Below the pieces are notes generated by a model, which was not told the origin of the DNA, searched no databases, and worked only from the letters and a program-made list of their open reading frames with translations. DNA of 64,000 bases from an uncultured Oscillospiraceae bacterium (GTDB lineage Bacteria; Bacillota; Clostridia; Oscillospirales; Ruminococcaceae), in assembly GCA_910579125.1 (NCBI GenBank), contig CAJTTH010000001.1, forward strand, positions 19,132-83,131. Direction: 5' to 3'. This document shows positions 1 to 8,921 of the stretch, in pieces (the stretch's first letter is position 1; the number at the start of each line of letters is the position of its first letter). The position numbers and the translations under genes are program-made.

Positions 1-362
1 CAATAGAGCTGTTTGAGAAGAATTACGCGGTCGCTTACAAAGACGGCTTCACATGGCAGTACGACGGAACGCGGTCTTTTACGGTGACGGCGGGCAGTAT
101 GTTTGACGAAAACGGTTCGCTGAAAGCCTTTCCGCACCTTATGAACGTCGACGGCGAGCTGCTTTGCGGTCTGGAGGAGGCAAAAGCCGCAGACGCTCTG
201 AACGATTGCTTTTGGTCGACCGCTCACGTTACCGACAAAACAGACGACGAAATAAGGTTCGCCTATATTGTCGAAACGGACGGCACTCTTACGGAACGGA
301 CGGGTATCCTCAAAAACGAGGACGGCTGGAAACTGTCATGGTATATGGATTGGTTGGAATAA
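1..362 (+). CDS. 3' end of an unknown protein (partial)
   Basis: The reading frame is open from the first complete codon at position 3 to a TAA stop at 360-362, giving about 119 C-terminal residues. The 5' end lies outside the window. The internal ATG at 84 has no convincing ribosome binding site, so it is probably not the real start. The fragment is acidic and rich in aromatic residues, with no membrane segment and no motif I recognise. It ends close upstream of the promoter of the next gene, so it belongs to a separate upstream transcription unit. Function unknown. Confidence 0.7.
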   Translation, partial: IELFEKNYAVAYKDGFTWQYDGTRSFTVTAGSMFDENGSLKAFPHLMNVDGELLCGLEEAKAADALNDCFWSTAHVTDKTDDEIRFAYIVETDGTLTERTGILKNEDGWKLSWYMDWLE

Positions 363-395
363 ATATGAAAATAAGATGAAAAAACTCCTCTGAAA

Positions 396-424
396 TTGAC
401 TTTATGCCGCAAGTGTGGTATAAT
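396..424 (+). promoter_or_regulatory. Sigma-A promoter of the TSUP permease gene
   Basis: TTGACT at 396-401 and TATAAT at 419-424 are separated by exactly 17 bases, and the ATG follows about 20 bases after the -10 box. The very short 5' leader contains the GGAGGTG ribosome binding site. Confidence 0.8.
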
Positions 425-445
425 TTGCAATGTGGAGGTGATGTA

Positions 446-1213
446 ATGTTTACATTTATAATATGCTTTATTGCGGGAATCGGCGCGGGGCTTGGCACCG
501 GATTTGCGGGAATGAGCGCGGCAGCGGTTATTTCGCCCATGTTGATAACGTTCCTTGATATGCCCGCTTACGACGCAGTCGGTATCGCTTTGGCAAGCGA
601 TGTGCTGGCAAGCGCGGTCTCGGCATACACCTACGGTAAAAACAAGAACCTCGATATAAAAAACGGTCTTGTTATGATGACGGCTGTGCTGTTGTTCACG
701 ATGGTCGGAAGCTGGATCGCCAAACTTGTACCCAATGACACGATGGGCGGTTTTTCCGTTGTTATGACGTTCTTCCTCGGCATTAAATTTATCGTAAAGC
801 CCGTAATGACCACCAAGGAAAGCATGGGCGGGGTCTCGGCAAAGAAACGTGTTATACAGTCGATAATCTGTGGAACGCTCATAGGGTTGATCTGCGGATT
901 TGTCGGCGCGGGCGGCGGAATGATGCTGCTGCTTATTTTGACGAGTGTTTTGGGCTACGAGCTTAAAACCGCCGTGGGGACCTCGGTTTTTATTATGACG
1001 TTCACGGCGTTGACAGGCGCGGTCAGTCATTTTGCAATCGGAGGAATGCCCGACGTGCTTTGCCTTGTATACTGCGTGCTGAGCACATTGCTTTGGGCGA
1101 GAATAGCGGCGGTTTTTGCGAATAAAGCGTCGCCGAAAGTGCTCAACCGTGCAACGGGTATCGTGCTTGCGGTGCTGGGCGCAGTGATAATGACAGTTAA
1201 TTTTGTTAAATAA
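446..1213 (+). CDS. TSUP/TauE-SafE family membrane permease
   Basis: A hydrophobic protein of 255 residues with about eight predicted membrane helices. Two glycine-rich segments, one near the N-terminus (GIGAGLGTGFAGMS) and one after residue 145 (GFVGAGGGMMLL), form the internal repeat typical of the TauE/SafE (TSUP) family. Family members export or import small sulfur-containing or organic anions such as sulfite or sulfoacetate; the substrate cannot be read from the sequence. I chose the ATG at 446 because GGAGGTG lies just upstream; the in-frame ATG at 404 overlaps the promoter. The gene has its own promoter and a strong terminator, so it appears monocistronic. Confidence 0.85.
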   Translation: MFTFIICFIAGIGAGLGTGFAGMSAAAVISPMLITFLDMPAYDAVGIALASDVLASAVSAYTYGKNKNLDIKNGLVMMTAVLLFTMVGSWIAKLVPNDTMGGFSVVMTFFLGIKFIVKPVMTTKESMGGVSAKKRVIQSIICGTLIGLICGFVGAGGGMMLLLILTSVLGYELKTAVGTSVFIMTFTALTGAVSHFAIGGMPDVLCLVYCVLSTLLWARIAAVFANKASPKVLNRATGIVLAVLGAVIMTVNFVK

Positions 1214-1222
1214 ATCTTCCCG

Positions 1223-1259
1223 CGGGAGTTCGGTTTTACCGTCTCCCGTGGCCTTTTTT
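1223..1259 (+). terminator. Rho-independent terminator after the TSUP gene
   Basis: CGGGAG at 1223-1228 pairs with CTCCCG at 1243-1248, with an inner CGGT/ACCG extension, followed by a T-run at 1254-1259. Confidence 0.85.
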
Positions 1260-1343
1260 GATAAACCGCTGCTGTGCATTATCTCAAAACCGCTTTTTCA
1301 GTGAAAATTCTCTGAAAAAATTGCCGAAAGTTGCGCTAATCCC

Positions 1344-1372
1344 TTGACAATTAACCTAAAAAGTAGTATTAT
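1344..1372 (+). promoter_or_regulatory. Sigma-A promoter of the MBOAT-DHHW operon
   Basis: TTGACA at 1344-1349 and TATTAT at 1367-1372 with a 17-base spacer. Initiation near 1379 would leave a leader of about 215 bases before the MBOAT start codon. Confidence 0.75.
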
Positions 1373-1378
1373 GTTATA

Positions 1379-1593
1379 TAGGAGTTTTTGGCGCTGTTTG
1401 GAGAGGCGCAAACTTAATTAGCAGCTCAAAGTGAATTCGGACTTTTCGTGCGCTGTACATACGCACGTTAATATAAAAAATACAGATAGAGAAAAAACGG
1501 CTTTTTTAGCCGACTGTATAATTGTGCATAAATATAAATATTGTCCGAGCATGCTTTTTTGCATATACATATAAAAATTGGGGAGTTGTACAA
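1379..1593 (+). promoter_or_regulatory. Long structured 5' leader, class unknown
   Basis: The stretch from the promoter to the MBOAT gene contains no supported coding region. It includes a perfect hairpin, CGTGCG (1447-1452) with CGCACG (1462-1467) around a 9-base loop, a CGGCT/AGCCG hairpin near 1498-1512 and a small ATGC/GCAT hairpin near 1551-1564. I do not recognise any known riboswitch core, including the c-di-GMP-I consensus. Its length and pairing suggest post-initiation control, but that is inference. Confidence 0.45.
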
Positions 1594-3003
1594 ATGATTT
1601 TTTCCAGCCTTATCTTTCTGTATCTGTTTCTGCCGCTGTGCCTTATCACGTATGGGCTTGTAAAGCCGCTCAAGGGGAAAAACGCTGTGCTGATTGTTTT
1701 CTCGCTGCTTTTTTATGCGTGGGGCGAACCCGTAAGAATACTGTTTCTGCTGCTGTCCGCAGTCATCAACTATTTTGTCGGTCTGGGCATTGGCGCGGCA
1801 AAAAGCGAAAAACTTCAAAAGCTGATCGTGGGCGGAGGATTGGTCTACAATATAGGAATGATCGCCGTGTTCAAATACAGCGGCTTTCTGGTCGAGAACG
1901 TCAACGCGATTTTCGGCTCGAAATTCCCCGTGCCCGAGATTGCGATTATGGCGGGTATCAGTTTTTACACGTTCCAGATAATCTCATATATCGTCGACTG
2001 TTACTGGGGCAAGGTCGAGCCGCAGAAAAATTTCTGGGATCTGCTGCTGTTCATCTGCCTGTTCCCGCAGCTTATCGCGGGACCTATCGTGCGTTACAGC
2101 ACTATCGCCGAGGAAATAGGCTGCCGCAAAACCACGATGAAGGATTTGAGCGAGGGTCTGACAAGACTGGTGGTAGGTCTCGCCAAAAAGGTAATTCTCG
2201 CCGACCAGCTTTACAGGATCGTTGAGGACACCATCGGCAGCAAGTCCGGAGTAGGACCGATGACCGTAATGGGAACATGGTACGGAATTATTCTCTATTC
2301 GCTTTACATCTATTTTGACTTTTCGGGATATTCGGATATGGCTATCGGCATGGGGCGCATATTCGGCTTTCACTTTAATGAAAACTTCAACCACCCGTAT
2401 CTTTGCAAGGATATTCAGGAGTTCTGGCAGAGGTGGCACATCTCGCTCGGCTCGTTCTTCCGCGACTATCTTATGCCGATCTCGTTTTTCGGTCACCGCA
2501 ACAAATATTTCAGTCTGTTTCTGGTGTGGCTTTGCACGGGTGTTTGGCACGGCGCGTCGTGGAATTACGTTATCTGGGGATTGTATTACGGCGCGTTCAT
2601 TATGTTCGAGACTGTTCTCGGAAAGAAACGCATCAACAAAATTCCCATTGTAATACGGCATATTTACAGCAAGCTGATAATTATAATCGGGTTCGGTATA
2701 TTCTTTTTCGAGGATTTCGAGCAGCTCGGTCTGTTCTTCCGCAACATCACGCCGCTCAACCCGAACGGCTTCAGCAGCGAATTTGAGCTTATTTCGCTCT
2801 GCAATAATCTGTGGCTGATAATTGCCGCGATCATATGCACGTTCCCGCTCATAGAGCTTTCCAAAAAGATATCCGAGCGCTCGCTTAACGCAAAAACGGC
2901 GGTGTCGGTGTCGGGGACGGCGATATGCGCGGTGCTGCTTGTGGCGAGCAGCATACTGCTCGTGGATGCGACGACAAACGCGTTCCTGTACTGGAATTAC
3001 TAA
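1594..3003 (+). CDS. MBOAT family O-acyltransferase (AlgI/DltB-like)
   Basis: A polytopic membrane protein of 469 residues with about ten hydrophobic segments. The MBOAT signature WHGASWN carries the expected catalytic histidine at residue 319, and DFSGYSDMAIG and the HPY...IQEFWQRWHIS region match the AlgI/PatA branch. Such proteins move an acyl group across the membrane, or accept it from a carrier, and pass it to a surface polysaccharide or teichoic acid. The ATG at 1594 has GGGGAG upstream; the in-frame ATG at 1522 lies inside the leader and was rejected. The gene starts an operon-like run with three DHHW proteins, an FkbH enzyme and an ACP, which suggests that the acyl donor is made on that carrier protein. 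Confidence 0.92.
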   Translation: MIFSSLIFLYLFLPLCLITYGLVKPLKGKNAVLIVFSLLFYAWGEPVRILFLLLSAVINYFVGLGIGAAKSEKLQKLIVGGGLVYNIGMIAVFKYSGFLVENVNAIFGSKFPVPEIAIMAGISFYTFQIISYIVDCYWGKVEPQKNFWDLLLFICLFPQLIAGPIVRYSTIAEEIGCRKTTMKDLSEGLTRLVVGLAKKVILADQLYRIVEDTIGSKSGVGPMTVMGTWYGIILYSLYIYFDFSGYSDMAIGMGRIFGFHFNENFNHPYLCKDIQEFWQRWHISLGSFFRDYLMPISFFGHRNKYFSLFLVWLCTGVWHGASWNYVIWGLYYGAFIMFETVLGKKRINKIPIVIRHIYSKLIIIIGFGIFFFEDFEQLGLFFRNITPLNPNGFSSEFELISLCNNLWLIIAAIICTFPLIELSKKISERSLNAKTAVSVSGTAICAVLLVASSILLVDATTNAFLYWNY

Positions 3004-3015
3004 GGGGGTGTAGAA

Positions 3016-4533
3016 ATGTCCGAAAACAGATCGAACAAGCCATCCGACGAGGAGCGCGAAAAGCGGCTTGAACGGCAGAAGAAGCGCGTGCTGGCGCAGG
3101 CGCGCAAACGCGAGCATTCGTTGTACGCTCTCAACATTTCGGTGATCGTTGGAGTGCTGGCGTTTATTACGCTGTTTATGACGTTCGGGGAGCGCCCGAA
3201 AGAATCCACGGAGGAGAACCGCGATCTGGCGCAATGTCCGACGTTCTCGTTTGAAAGCTACTTCAAGGGCGAGTTCACAAAGGATTTTGCGGCGTTCTAC
3301 AACGATACCGTGCCGCTGAGGAGCACGTTCAAGTCGATGATATCCGCGTTCAGGGCAAATCTCGGCGTTAAATACGGAGACGGCATTCATCTCAGCGGCG
3401 GTCTGCCCACTATCGAGACACGCCCCGAAAACTCGGGCAGCAGTTCTACCAGAAAGCCGCCGCCCGTCGTTGTTATCCCCAATCAGTCGGGTAACTCGTC
3501 TGGGAGCACGGGAAGTTCGTCAAGCAGCACCGGCAGCAGTTCTCCAAGCGGCTCGACCGGCACGTCAAGCAGCACCGGGAGCACAAGCGCCGATACGACT
3601 TCAAGCAGCTCCACGGAACCCGTCGATATCGACCCCAACGGCGGAATGGAGGTCGGCAGCATAATCGTGCTGCCCGACGGACGCGCCTTGCCGCTGTTCG
3701 GCGGAAGCTATTCGGGCGGTCAGTTCTACGCCGAAACGCTCAACGCGTATAAGCAGGCGCTCGGCGAAAATGTAAACGTGTATTCGCTTGTATCGCCGAC
3801 AGCGGTGTCGTTCTATCTGCCCGAAAAGTTTGCGGACAGGTCGGCGAGCGAGTGGGATCATATCGACTATATCAACAGCTTTTTCGAGGGAGTTATCCCG
3901 ATCGACGCGTACTCCGTTTTCGAGCAGCACGTTGCAGAGGACATCTTTATGCGCACAGACCACCATTGGTCATCGCTGGGCGCTTACTACGCGGCACAGG
4001 AGTTCGCGAAAACGGCGCAGGTTGATTTCGCGGAGCTGAACGACGAAAATTACGAAAAGGTGTCGCGCGAGGGTTACCTCGGCACACTGTTCGGTCAGAG
4101 CGGAGAGCCGCAGGTTATGATCGACAATCCAGAAACGTTCACATATTATATTCCGCAGAACGAATTTACCACCGACTACTACTCGTTCGGCATGGAATAT
4201 CAATATACGGGTCGGCTTATGTTGGATATCGACCTGCTTGAACGCAGCGACTGGTATTCCGTGAATATGTGCGGCGACCTGTACACGGTCAATATCAACA
4301 CCGACTGTAAAAACGGCAGAAGACTGATGATAGTTAAGGACAGCTACGGCGACGCGCTCCCCGCGTTCCTCACAAGCTCCTTTGAGGAGATATGGGTGGT
4401 GGATATGCGTGCGTTTGAGGGCGGAATAGTTCAACTTGCGCAGAATGAGGGCATTACCGACGTTCTGTTCGCGATGAATCCCACGAGCGCCACCGGAGAA
4501 AACGCGGATCATCTTCCCGGTAAAATGTGGTAA
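3016..4533 (+). CDS. Membrane-anchored DHHW (AlgX/AlgJ-like SGNH) protein
   Basis: 505 residues: a charged cytoplasmic N-terminus, one membrane segment at about 35-58, a Ser/Thr/Gly-rich linker at about 143-200, then a globular extracytoplasmic domain. DHHW is at residues 315-318 and KDSYG has its serine at 443; this Asp-x-His followed by Ser order matches the catalytic triad of AlgX/AlgJ SGNH-like acetyltransfer proteins. The likely role is to finish transfer of the acyl group delivered by the MBOAT protein onto a cell-surface polymer. It starts 12 bases after the MBOAT stop with AAGGGGGTG in between, so the two are co-transcribed. Two related lipoproteins follow. Exact substrate unknown. 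Confidence 0.85.
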   Translation: MSENRSNKPSDEEREKRLERQKKRVLAQARKREHSLYALNISVIVGVLAFITLFMTFGERPKESTEENRDLAQCPTFSFESYFKGEFTKDFAAFYNDTVPLRSTFKSMISAFRANLGVKYGDGIHLSGGLPTIETRPENSGSSSTRKPPPVVVIPNQSGNSSGSTGSSSSSTGSSSPSGSTGTSSSTGSTSADTTSSSSTEPVDIDPNGGMEVGSIIVLPDGRALPLFGGSYSGGQFYAETLNAYKQALGENVNVYSLVSPTAVSFYLPEKFADRSASEWDHIDYINSFFEGVIPIDAYSVFEQHVAEDIFMRTDHHWSSLGAYYAAQEFAKTAQVDFAELNDENYEKVSREGYLGTLFGQSGEPQVMIDNPETFTYYIPQNEFTTDYYSFGMEYQYTGRLMLDIDLLERSDWYSVNMCGDLYTVNINTDCKNGRRLMIVKDSYGDALPAFLTSSFEEIWVVDMRAFEGGIVQLAQNEGITDVLFAMNPTSATGENADHLPGKMW

Positions 4534-4623
4534 TTTTTTTCAATAACCCTTTAAATTTCATAAAATCGTAAGAAATTCGTAAGCAAAACGTAAACCTTTT
4601 TTGACGGAAAATAGACATTTTAA

Positions 4624-4632
4624 TGCTATAAT
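4624..4632 (+). promoter_or_regulatory. Extended -10 promoter before the second DHHW gene
   Basis: TGCTATAAT at 4624-4632 is a perfect extended -10 element. A TTGACG hexamer at 4601-4606 is 20 bases away, longer than ideal. The two lipoprotein genes could therefore be transcribed separately from the MBOAT gene. Confidence 0.55.
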
Positions 4633-4665
4633 AGACAAGTAAATAACAAAAAGGGGGAATATGTC

Positions 4666-5856
4666 TTGAAAAAGGCAAAAGCAACCTGGTCGGTCTGGGC
4701 ACTTACGTCGGTAATGCTGTTAAGCGCGTGCAGCAGTACGGAGCAGCAGGACAAGCTGCCCGAGGATTCGGACGTGAAATTCAACAATGCGTCCTTTTCC
4801 GCAAGGGAACCCGCAGGCGGTTCACCGTCCGAGCCGATGCAGAACGGTCAAAGCAGCGTCGGAGAAAATTTCGGCGAATTGGCGAGCGGCATTACGGAAA
4901 ACTCTGTGGACGCTCCGTTAGAGAGCAGCTCCGCCGTAAAACCGTCAACTCCGAACAACACCGCGGACGGCGAGATGTCAGGCAGCGTTTTTGTGCTTGA
5001 GGACGGGCGCGGGCTGGTGCTGTTCGGCGGAAGCTATTCGTGCGGCCGGCATTACGCTGAAACTCTCAACGAGTACAAGAAAAGGCTCGGCGAAAACGTC
5101 AACGTTTTTTCAATGGTCGTTCCGACGGCGGTGTCTTTCTATCTGCCAGAAAAATATTCGGATATGTCAGCGAGCGAGTGGGATCATATCGACTATATCA
5201 ACAGCTTTCTTGACGGGATCATTCCCGTGGACGCTTATTCCGAGATAGCCAAGCACACAGACGAGGAGATCTATCTGCGCACCGACAATCACTGGCAGTC
5301 GCTGGGCGCGTATTACGCGGCGCGGGAGTTCGCGAAAACGGCGCTTGTCGACTTTCCCGAGCTTAACGAGGAGAATTACGAGTTCATCTCGCGCGAGGGT
5401 TATGTGGGAACGCTGTACGGCTACAGCGAGGAGGATCAGCGGATAAAGGACAATCCCGAAACGTTCACCTACTACAAGCCGAAAACCGAGTACTCCACCG
5501 ACTACTACGATTACGAACTGGAGTATCAGTACACGGGCGCGCTTATGCTCGACACCGACAACATTGATGTCACAAGCTGGTATCTGGTGAATATGTGCGG
5601 CGATATGTACACCGTTCATGTCAAGACGGCGGTCAAAAATTCGCGTAAGCTTCTTATCGTCAAGGACAGCTACGGCGACGCGCTGCCCGCGTTCCTTACT
5701 TCCTCGTTTGAGGATATCTGGGTGGTGGATATGCGGCATTTTGAGAAGAGCGTTACCGAGCTGTGCAAGTCCGAGGGGATAACGGACGTACTGTTCGCGA
5801 TGAACGCTTCGAGCGCTGCGGGCGGAAATGAGGAAAATCTTGAAAATATTATGTGA
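4666..5856 (+). CDS. DHHW-family lipoprotein (DNHW variant)
   Basis: 396 residues with a lipoprotein signal (LLSAC, lipid-modified Cys22), a low-complexity spacer to about residue 105, then a domain closely similar to that of the preceding protein. The motif reads DNHW at 207-210, so the middle histidine is Asn, but the Asp and the second His of the presumed triad are kept; the KDSYG serine is residue 335. Translation starts at TTG 4666, 8 bases after GGGGG. An ATG at 4661 is only 3 bases from the Shine-Dalgarno and opens a two-codon ORF (ATG TCT TGA). The protein probably sits on the outer membrane face and acts with the MBOAT system, possibly on another acceptor. Confidence 0.83.
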   Translation: MKKAKATWSVWALTSVMLLSACSSTEQQDKLPEDSDVKFNNASFSAREPAGGSPSEPMQNGQSSVGENFGELASGITENSVDAPLESSSAVKPSTPNNTADGEMSGSVFVLEDGRGLVLFGGSYSCGRHYAETLNEYKKRLGENVNVFSMVVPTAVSFYLPEKYSDMSASEWDHIDYINSFLDGIIPVDAYSEIAKHTDEEIYLRTDNHWQSLGAYYAAREFAKTALVDFPELNEENYEFISREGYVGTLYGYSEEDQRIKDNPETFTYYKPKTEYSTDYYDYELEYQYTGALMLDTDNIDVTSWYLVNMCGDMYTVHVKTAVKNSRKLLIVKDSYGDALPAFLTSSFEDIWVVDMRHFEKSVTELCKSEGITDVLFAMNASSAAGGNEENLENIM

Positions 5857-5918
5857 CAAATTCTGTTTATCAGGCATTTTTTTGCCATACTATATACATA
5901 TTTCAGGGGGAATATATT

Positions 5919-7115
5919 ATGAAAAAAACAGTTTCTATGTTAGTAACGGCGGCGCTGATTCTGGCTCTTGCGGGCTGTAACGGCGAGGGAACGAGCAACA
6001 ATTCAAGTACGGGAAACTCGAAACCGAATTCCGTTTCCACGGACAAAAGCTCAACGGGCATTTCCGAGAGTACCGACAACACAAGCGGTTCCGATAATAG
6101 TGATGTTTCGAGCAACTCGGACAGTTCGCCCGAGAGTACCGACAGCGTTTCCGAAAGTACGGACAGCACTCCTGAGAGCACCGAAAGCTCCTCTCACGAA
6201 AAGCCCGCGACCGACCCTAACAATCAGGGCGGCGAGATGTCGGGTTCGGTTCTCGTACTCGACGACGGACGCGCTATCGACCTGTACGGCGGCGGTTACG
6301 AGCGCGGGCAGAACTACGCCGAGACGCTCAATCAGCTTAAATCGCTCGTCGGCGATCAAGTGAATGTGTTCTCGCTCGTCGCGCCGACTGCGGTGTCGTT
6401 CTATCTGCCAGAAGACCTTTCGTATATGGCGGGCAGCGAGTGGGATAATATAGATCATCTTAACGGCTTTTTTGACGGCGTAATTCCCGTGGACGCGTAT
6501 ACGGAGCTGTCAAAGCATACAAACGAGGATATTTACTTCCGCACCGATCACCACTGGCAGCCGCTCGGAGCGTACTACGCGGCAAAGGCGTTTGCGGATA
6601 TAGCGCAGGTGCCGTTCGCGGCGCTGTCCGAATATGAGACTGTCGCAATGGAGGGCTACGTCGGAACGATGTACGGCTACAGCGACGAAAATCCGCTTGT
6701 AAAAAATAATCCCGATGTGTTCACATACTACAAACCCAAGAACGAATATACTACAACATACTACACACAGAGCCTTACAGACCCGTATGAGGCGGGGCTG
6801 TTCCTGAAATCGCTCGAGGATACCCCCGTCGTAAGCTGGTACTTGGTGTTTATGGGCGGCGACGACGAGGTCGCGCACGTACATACCGACGTCGGCAACG
6901 GCAGAAAGCTGGTCATGGTCAAGGACAGCTACGGAAACGCGGTCGTGCCTTCTCTCACCAATTCCTTTGAGGATATCTGGGTGGTCGATATGCGCTACTT
7001 CGAGGGGAGCATTTCGCAGCTCGTCAAGGACGAGGGGCTGACCGACGTGCTGTTCTGCATGAACTCGTTCAGCGCTACCGGCGATAATCAGTACAAGCTC
7101 GCCGATAAACTTTAA
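5919..7115 (+). CDS. DHHW-family lipoprotein, third paralogue
   Basis: 398 residues with a lipobox (LALAGC, Cys20), a Ser/Asp/Asn/Thr-rich spacer to about residue 100 and a DHHW domain (DHHW 210-213, KDSYG serine 337). The catalytic domain aligns with the two proteins upstream, including the conserved VVDMR stretch after the serine region and a late DVLF(A/C)MN motif. The ATG at 5919 is preceded by CAGGGGG; the longer frame from 5853 overlaps the previous stop and lacks a ribosome binding site. The low-complexity spacer would let the domain reach into the wall. It likely shares the acyl-transfer function of its paralogues; why three copies are kept is unknown. Confidence 0.83.
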   Translation: MKKTVSMLVTAALILALAGCNGEGTSNNSSTGNSKPNSVSTDKSSTGISESTDNTSGSDNSDVSSNSDSSPESTDSVSESTDSTPESTESSSHEKPATDPNNQGGEMSGSVLVLDDGRAIDLYGGGYERGQNYAETLNQLKSLVGDQVNVFSLVAPTAVSFYLPEDLSYMAGSEWDNIDHLNGFFDGVIPVDAYTELSKHTNEDIYFRTDHHWQPLGAYYAAKAFADIAQVPFAALSEYETVAMEGYVGTMYGYSDENPLVKNNPDVFTYYKPKNEYTTTYYTQSLTDPYEAGLFLKSLEDTPVVSWYLVFMGGDDEVAHVHTDVGNGRKLVMVKDSYGNAVVPSLTNSFEDIWVVDMRYFEGSISQLVKDEGLTDVLFCMNSFSATGDNQYKLADKL

Positions 7116-7129
7116 TGGGAGGACAACAA

Positions 7130-8920
7130 ATGCTGCCTGAACTCAGCCGTCCGTTTGACGGGGATATGATAATGCAGAGCAAAAGGAAACTGCTGCGGCT
7201 GCTCAAGGAAAAGGAACAGGGCGCTGTGCCGCTGAAAATAGCGGTGCTTGGCGGTTCGACGACCTCGGATATCATCAAGATACTGGAGTTGTTTCTGCGC
7301 GACAGGGGGATCGTGCCGAGCTTTTACGAGTCCGAGTACGCGCAGTACTGGAGCGACGCGGTTTTCGGGAATAAGGAGCTTGATGAGTTCAAGCCCGAGT
7401 TGGTGTTCATTCACACGACCTCGCGGAATATCGAAGAGAAACCGCGCGTCAACGAGGACGAAAGCTCCGTTGCCGACAAGCTCAGCCGCGAATACGAGCG
7501 CTATGAGCGTATGTGGACGTCGCTTTCGGAGAAGTTCGGGTGCGTTATTATACAAAACAACTTCGAGCTGCCTAGCGAACGTCTGCTCGGAAACCGCGAG
7601 GTCGGCTGCGCCTACGGTCGTATCGATTTTATCACGCGGCTCAACTGCAAGCTCTATGACTACGCACGGTCGCACAAGAACTTTTATATCCACGATATCA
7701 ACTATCTGTCGGCTGCATACGGGCTGGAGCGCTGGCACGAGCTGCGTCACTGGCATTTGTACAAATACGCGATGAGCGTTTCGGCGATACCCGAGTTTGC
7801 GTACAGTCTGGCGAATATCGTCTGCTCGGTCATGGGGCGTAACAAGAAAGTCCTCGCACTCGATCTGGACAACACGCTCTGGGGCGGCGTTATCGGCGAT
7901 GACGGACAGTCGGGGATCGAGATAGGCAGCGAAACCTCCGAGGGGCAGAGTTTTCTGCGCTTGCAGGAGTATATTAAGGCGCACAAGGAGCTTGGTGTGC
8001 TGCTTACCGTTTGCTCGAAGAACGACCTCGAAAATGCGCTCGAGGGACTTAACCACCCCGACGCAGCGCTGCACCCCGACGATTTCGCGTGTATCAAGGC
8101 GAACTGGAACGAAAAATGGCGCAATCTCGAGGAGACGGCGCAGGAGTTAAATCTGTTGCCCGAGAGCTTCGTCTTTGCGGACGACAATCCCGCCGAGCGT
8201 GAGATCGTCCGCACGCAGCTCCCCGAGGTGACTGTTATCAACTTCGACGATCCCGAAGAATGTATCCGCGCGCTCGACAAGTGCGGTTTCTTTGAGGTGA
8301 CTTCACTTTCTGCGGACGACGCGGCGAGAGGCGAAATGTACCGTGCCAACGCCGAAAGAGCAGCTGCCGAAAAGAAGTTCGCGAGCTACGGCGATTTTCT
8401 CCGAAGTCTGGAAATGAAAGCCGAGATACGCGATTTTGACCCCGTGCACATTCCCAGAATTACCCAGCTCACCAACAAGAGCAATCAGTTTAACCTAACG
8501 ACAAAGCGCTATACCCAGACCGAAATGGAAGCTGTCGCCACCGACAATAAATTTATCAGGCTGTGCGGAAGACTAACGGACAAATTCGGCGACAACGGTA
8601 TCGTGTCGGTCGTTATCGGCAAAAAAGAAGGGAAGTCGCTGCACGTCGACCTGTGGCTGATGAGCTGCCGAGTACTCAAACGCGAAATGGAGTTCGCAAT
8701 GCTCGACAGGCTTGTCGAGGAATGCCGGAGTGCGGGTATTGAGGAGATAATCGGTTACTACTATCCCACCAAGAAAAACGGTATGGTGGCGGGGCTTTAC
8801 GAGGAATTCGGGTTTTCGCGGATCGCCTCGGACGAGAACGGCAATACGACGTGGAGACTTGAAACGTCAAAATATTCGCCGAAAACCAAGGCGATAAAAA
8901 TTAACGAAAGTGAGAATTGA
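7130..8920 (+). CDS. FkbH-like HAD-IIIC enzyme, predicted acyl/glyceryl loading of ACP
   Basis: 596 residues. An N-terminal SGNH-like region (to about 220) precedes the HAD domain, whose motif DLDNTLWGG places the catalytic aspartates at 245 and 247; a GNAT-like C-terminal part ends the protein. FkbH proteins of polyketide pathways dephosphorylate 1,3-bisphosphoglycerate and load D-glyceryl onto an acyl carrier protein. The next gene is exactly such a carrier, starting one base after this stop. With the MBOAT and DHHW genes upstream, I infer that a glyceryl or related acyl group is activated here and exported to the surface. The start at ATG 7130 is set by GGGAGG at 7117-7122; the ATG at 7115 overlaps the previous stop and is rejected. 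Confidence 0.85.
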   Translation: MLPELSRPFDGDMIMQSKRKLLRLLKEKEQGAVPLKIAVLGGSTTSDIIKILELFLRDRGIVPSFYESEYAQYWSDAVFGNKELDEFKPELVFIHTTSRNIEEKPRVNEDESSVADKLSREYERYERMWTSLSEKFGCVIIQNNFELPSERLLGNREVGCAYGRIDFITRLNCKLYDYARSHKNFYIHDINYLSAAYGLERWHELRHWHLYKYAMSVSAIPEFAYSLANIVCSVMGRNKKVLALDLDNTLWGGVIGDDGQSGIEIGSETSEGQSFLRLQEYIKAHKELGVLLTVCSKNDLENALEGLNHPDAALHPDDFACIKANWNEKWRNLEETAQELNLLPESFVFADDNPAEREIVRTQLPEVTVINFDDPEECIRALDKCGFFEVTSLSADDAARGEMYRANAERAAAEKKFASYGDFLRSLEMKAEIRDFDPVHIPRITQLTNKSNQFNLTTKRYTQTEMEAVATDNKFIRLCGRLTDKFGDNGIVSVVIGKKEGKSLHVDLWLMSCRVLKREMEFAMLDRLVEECRSAGIEEIIGYYYPTKKNGMVAGLYEEFGFSRIASDENGNTTWRLETSKYSPKTKAIKINESEN

Positions 8921-8921
8921 T

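Noticed and set aside
263..1279. Long open frame on the minus strand opposite the TSUP gene
   Set aside because: His/Arg-rich composition without domains, no ribosome binding site, and the plus strand has a clear permease with promoter and terminator.
1379..1593. c-di-GMP riboswitch in the MBOAT leader
   Set aside because: The conserved core bases of known c-di-GMP classes could not be found; only generic hairpins are visible.
1984..3390. Minus-strand frame of 468 codons across MBOAT and the first DHHW gene
   Set aside because: It spans two well-supported plus-strand genes; composition is that of a reverse-complement shadow.
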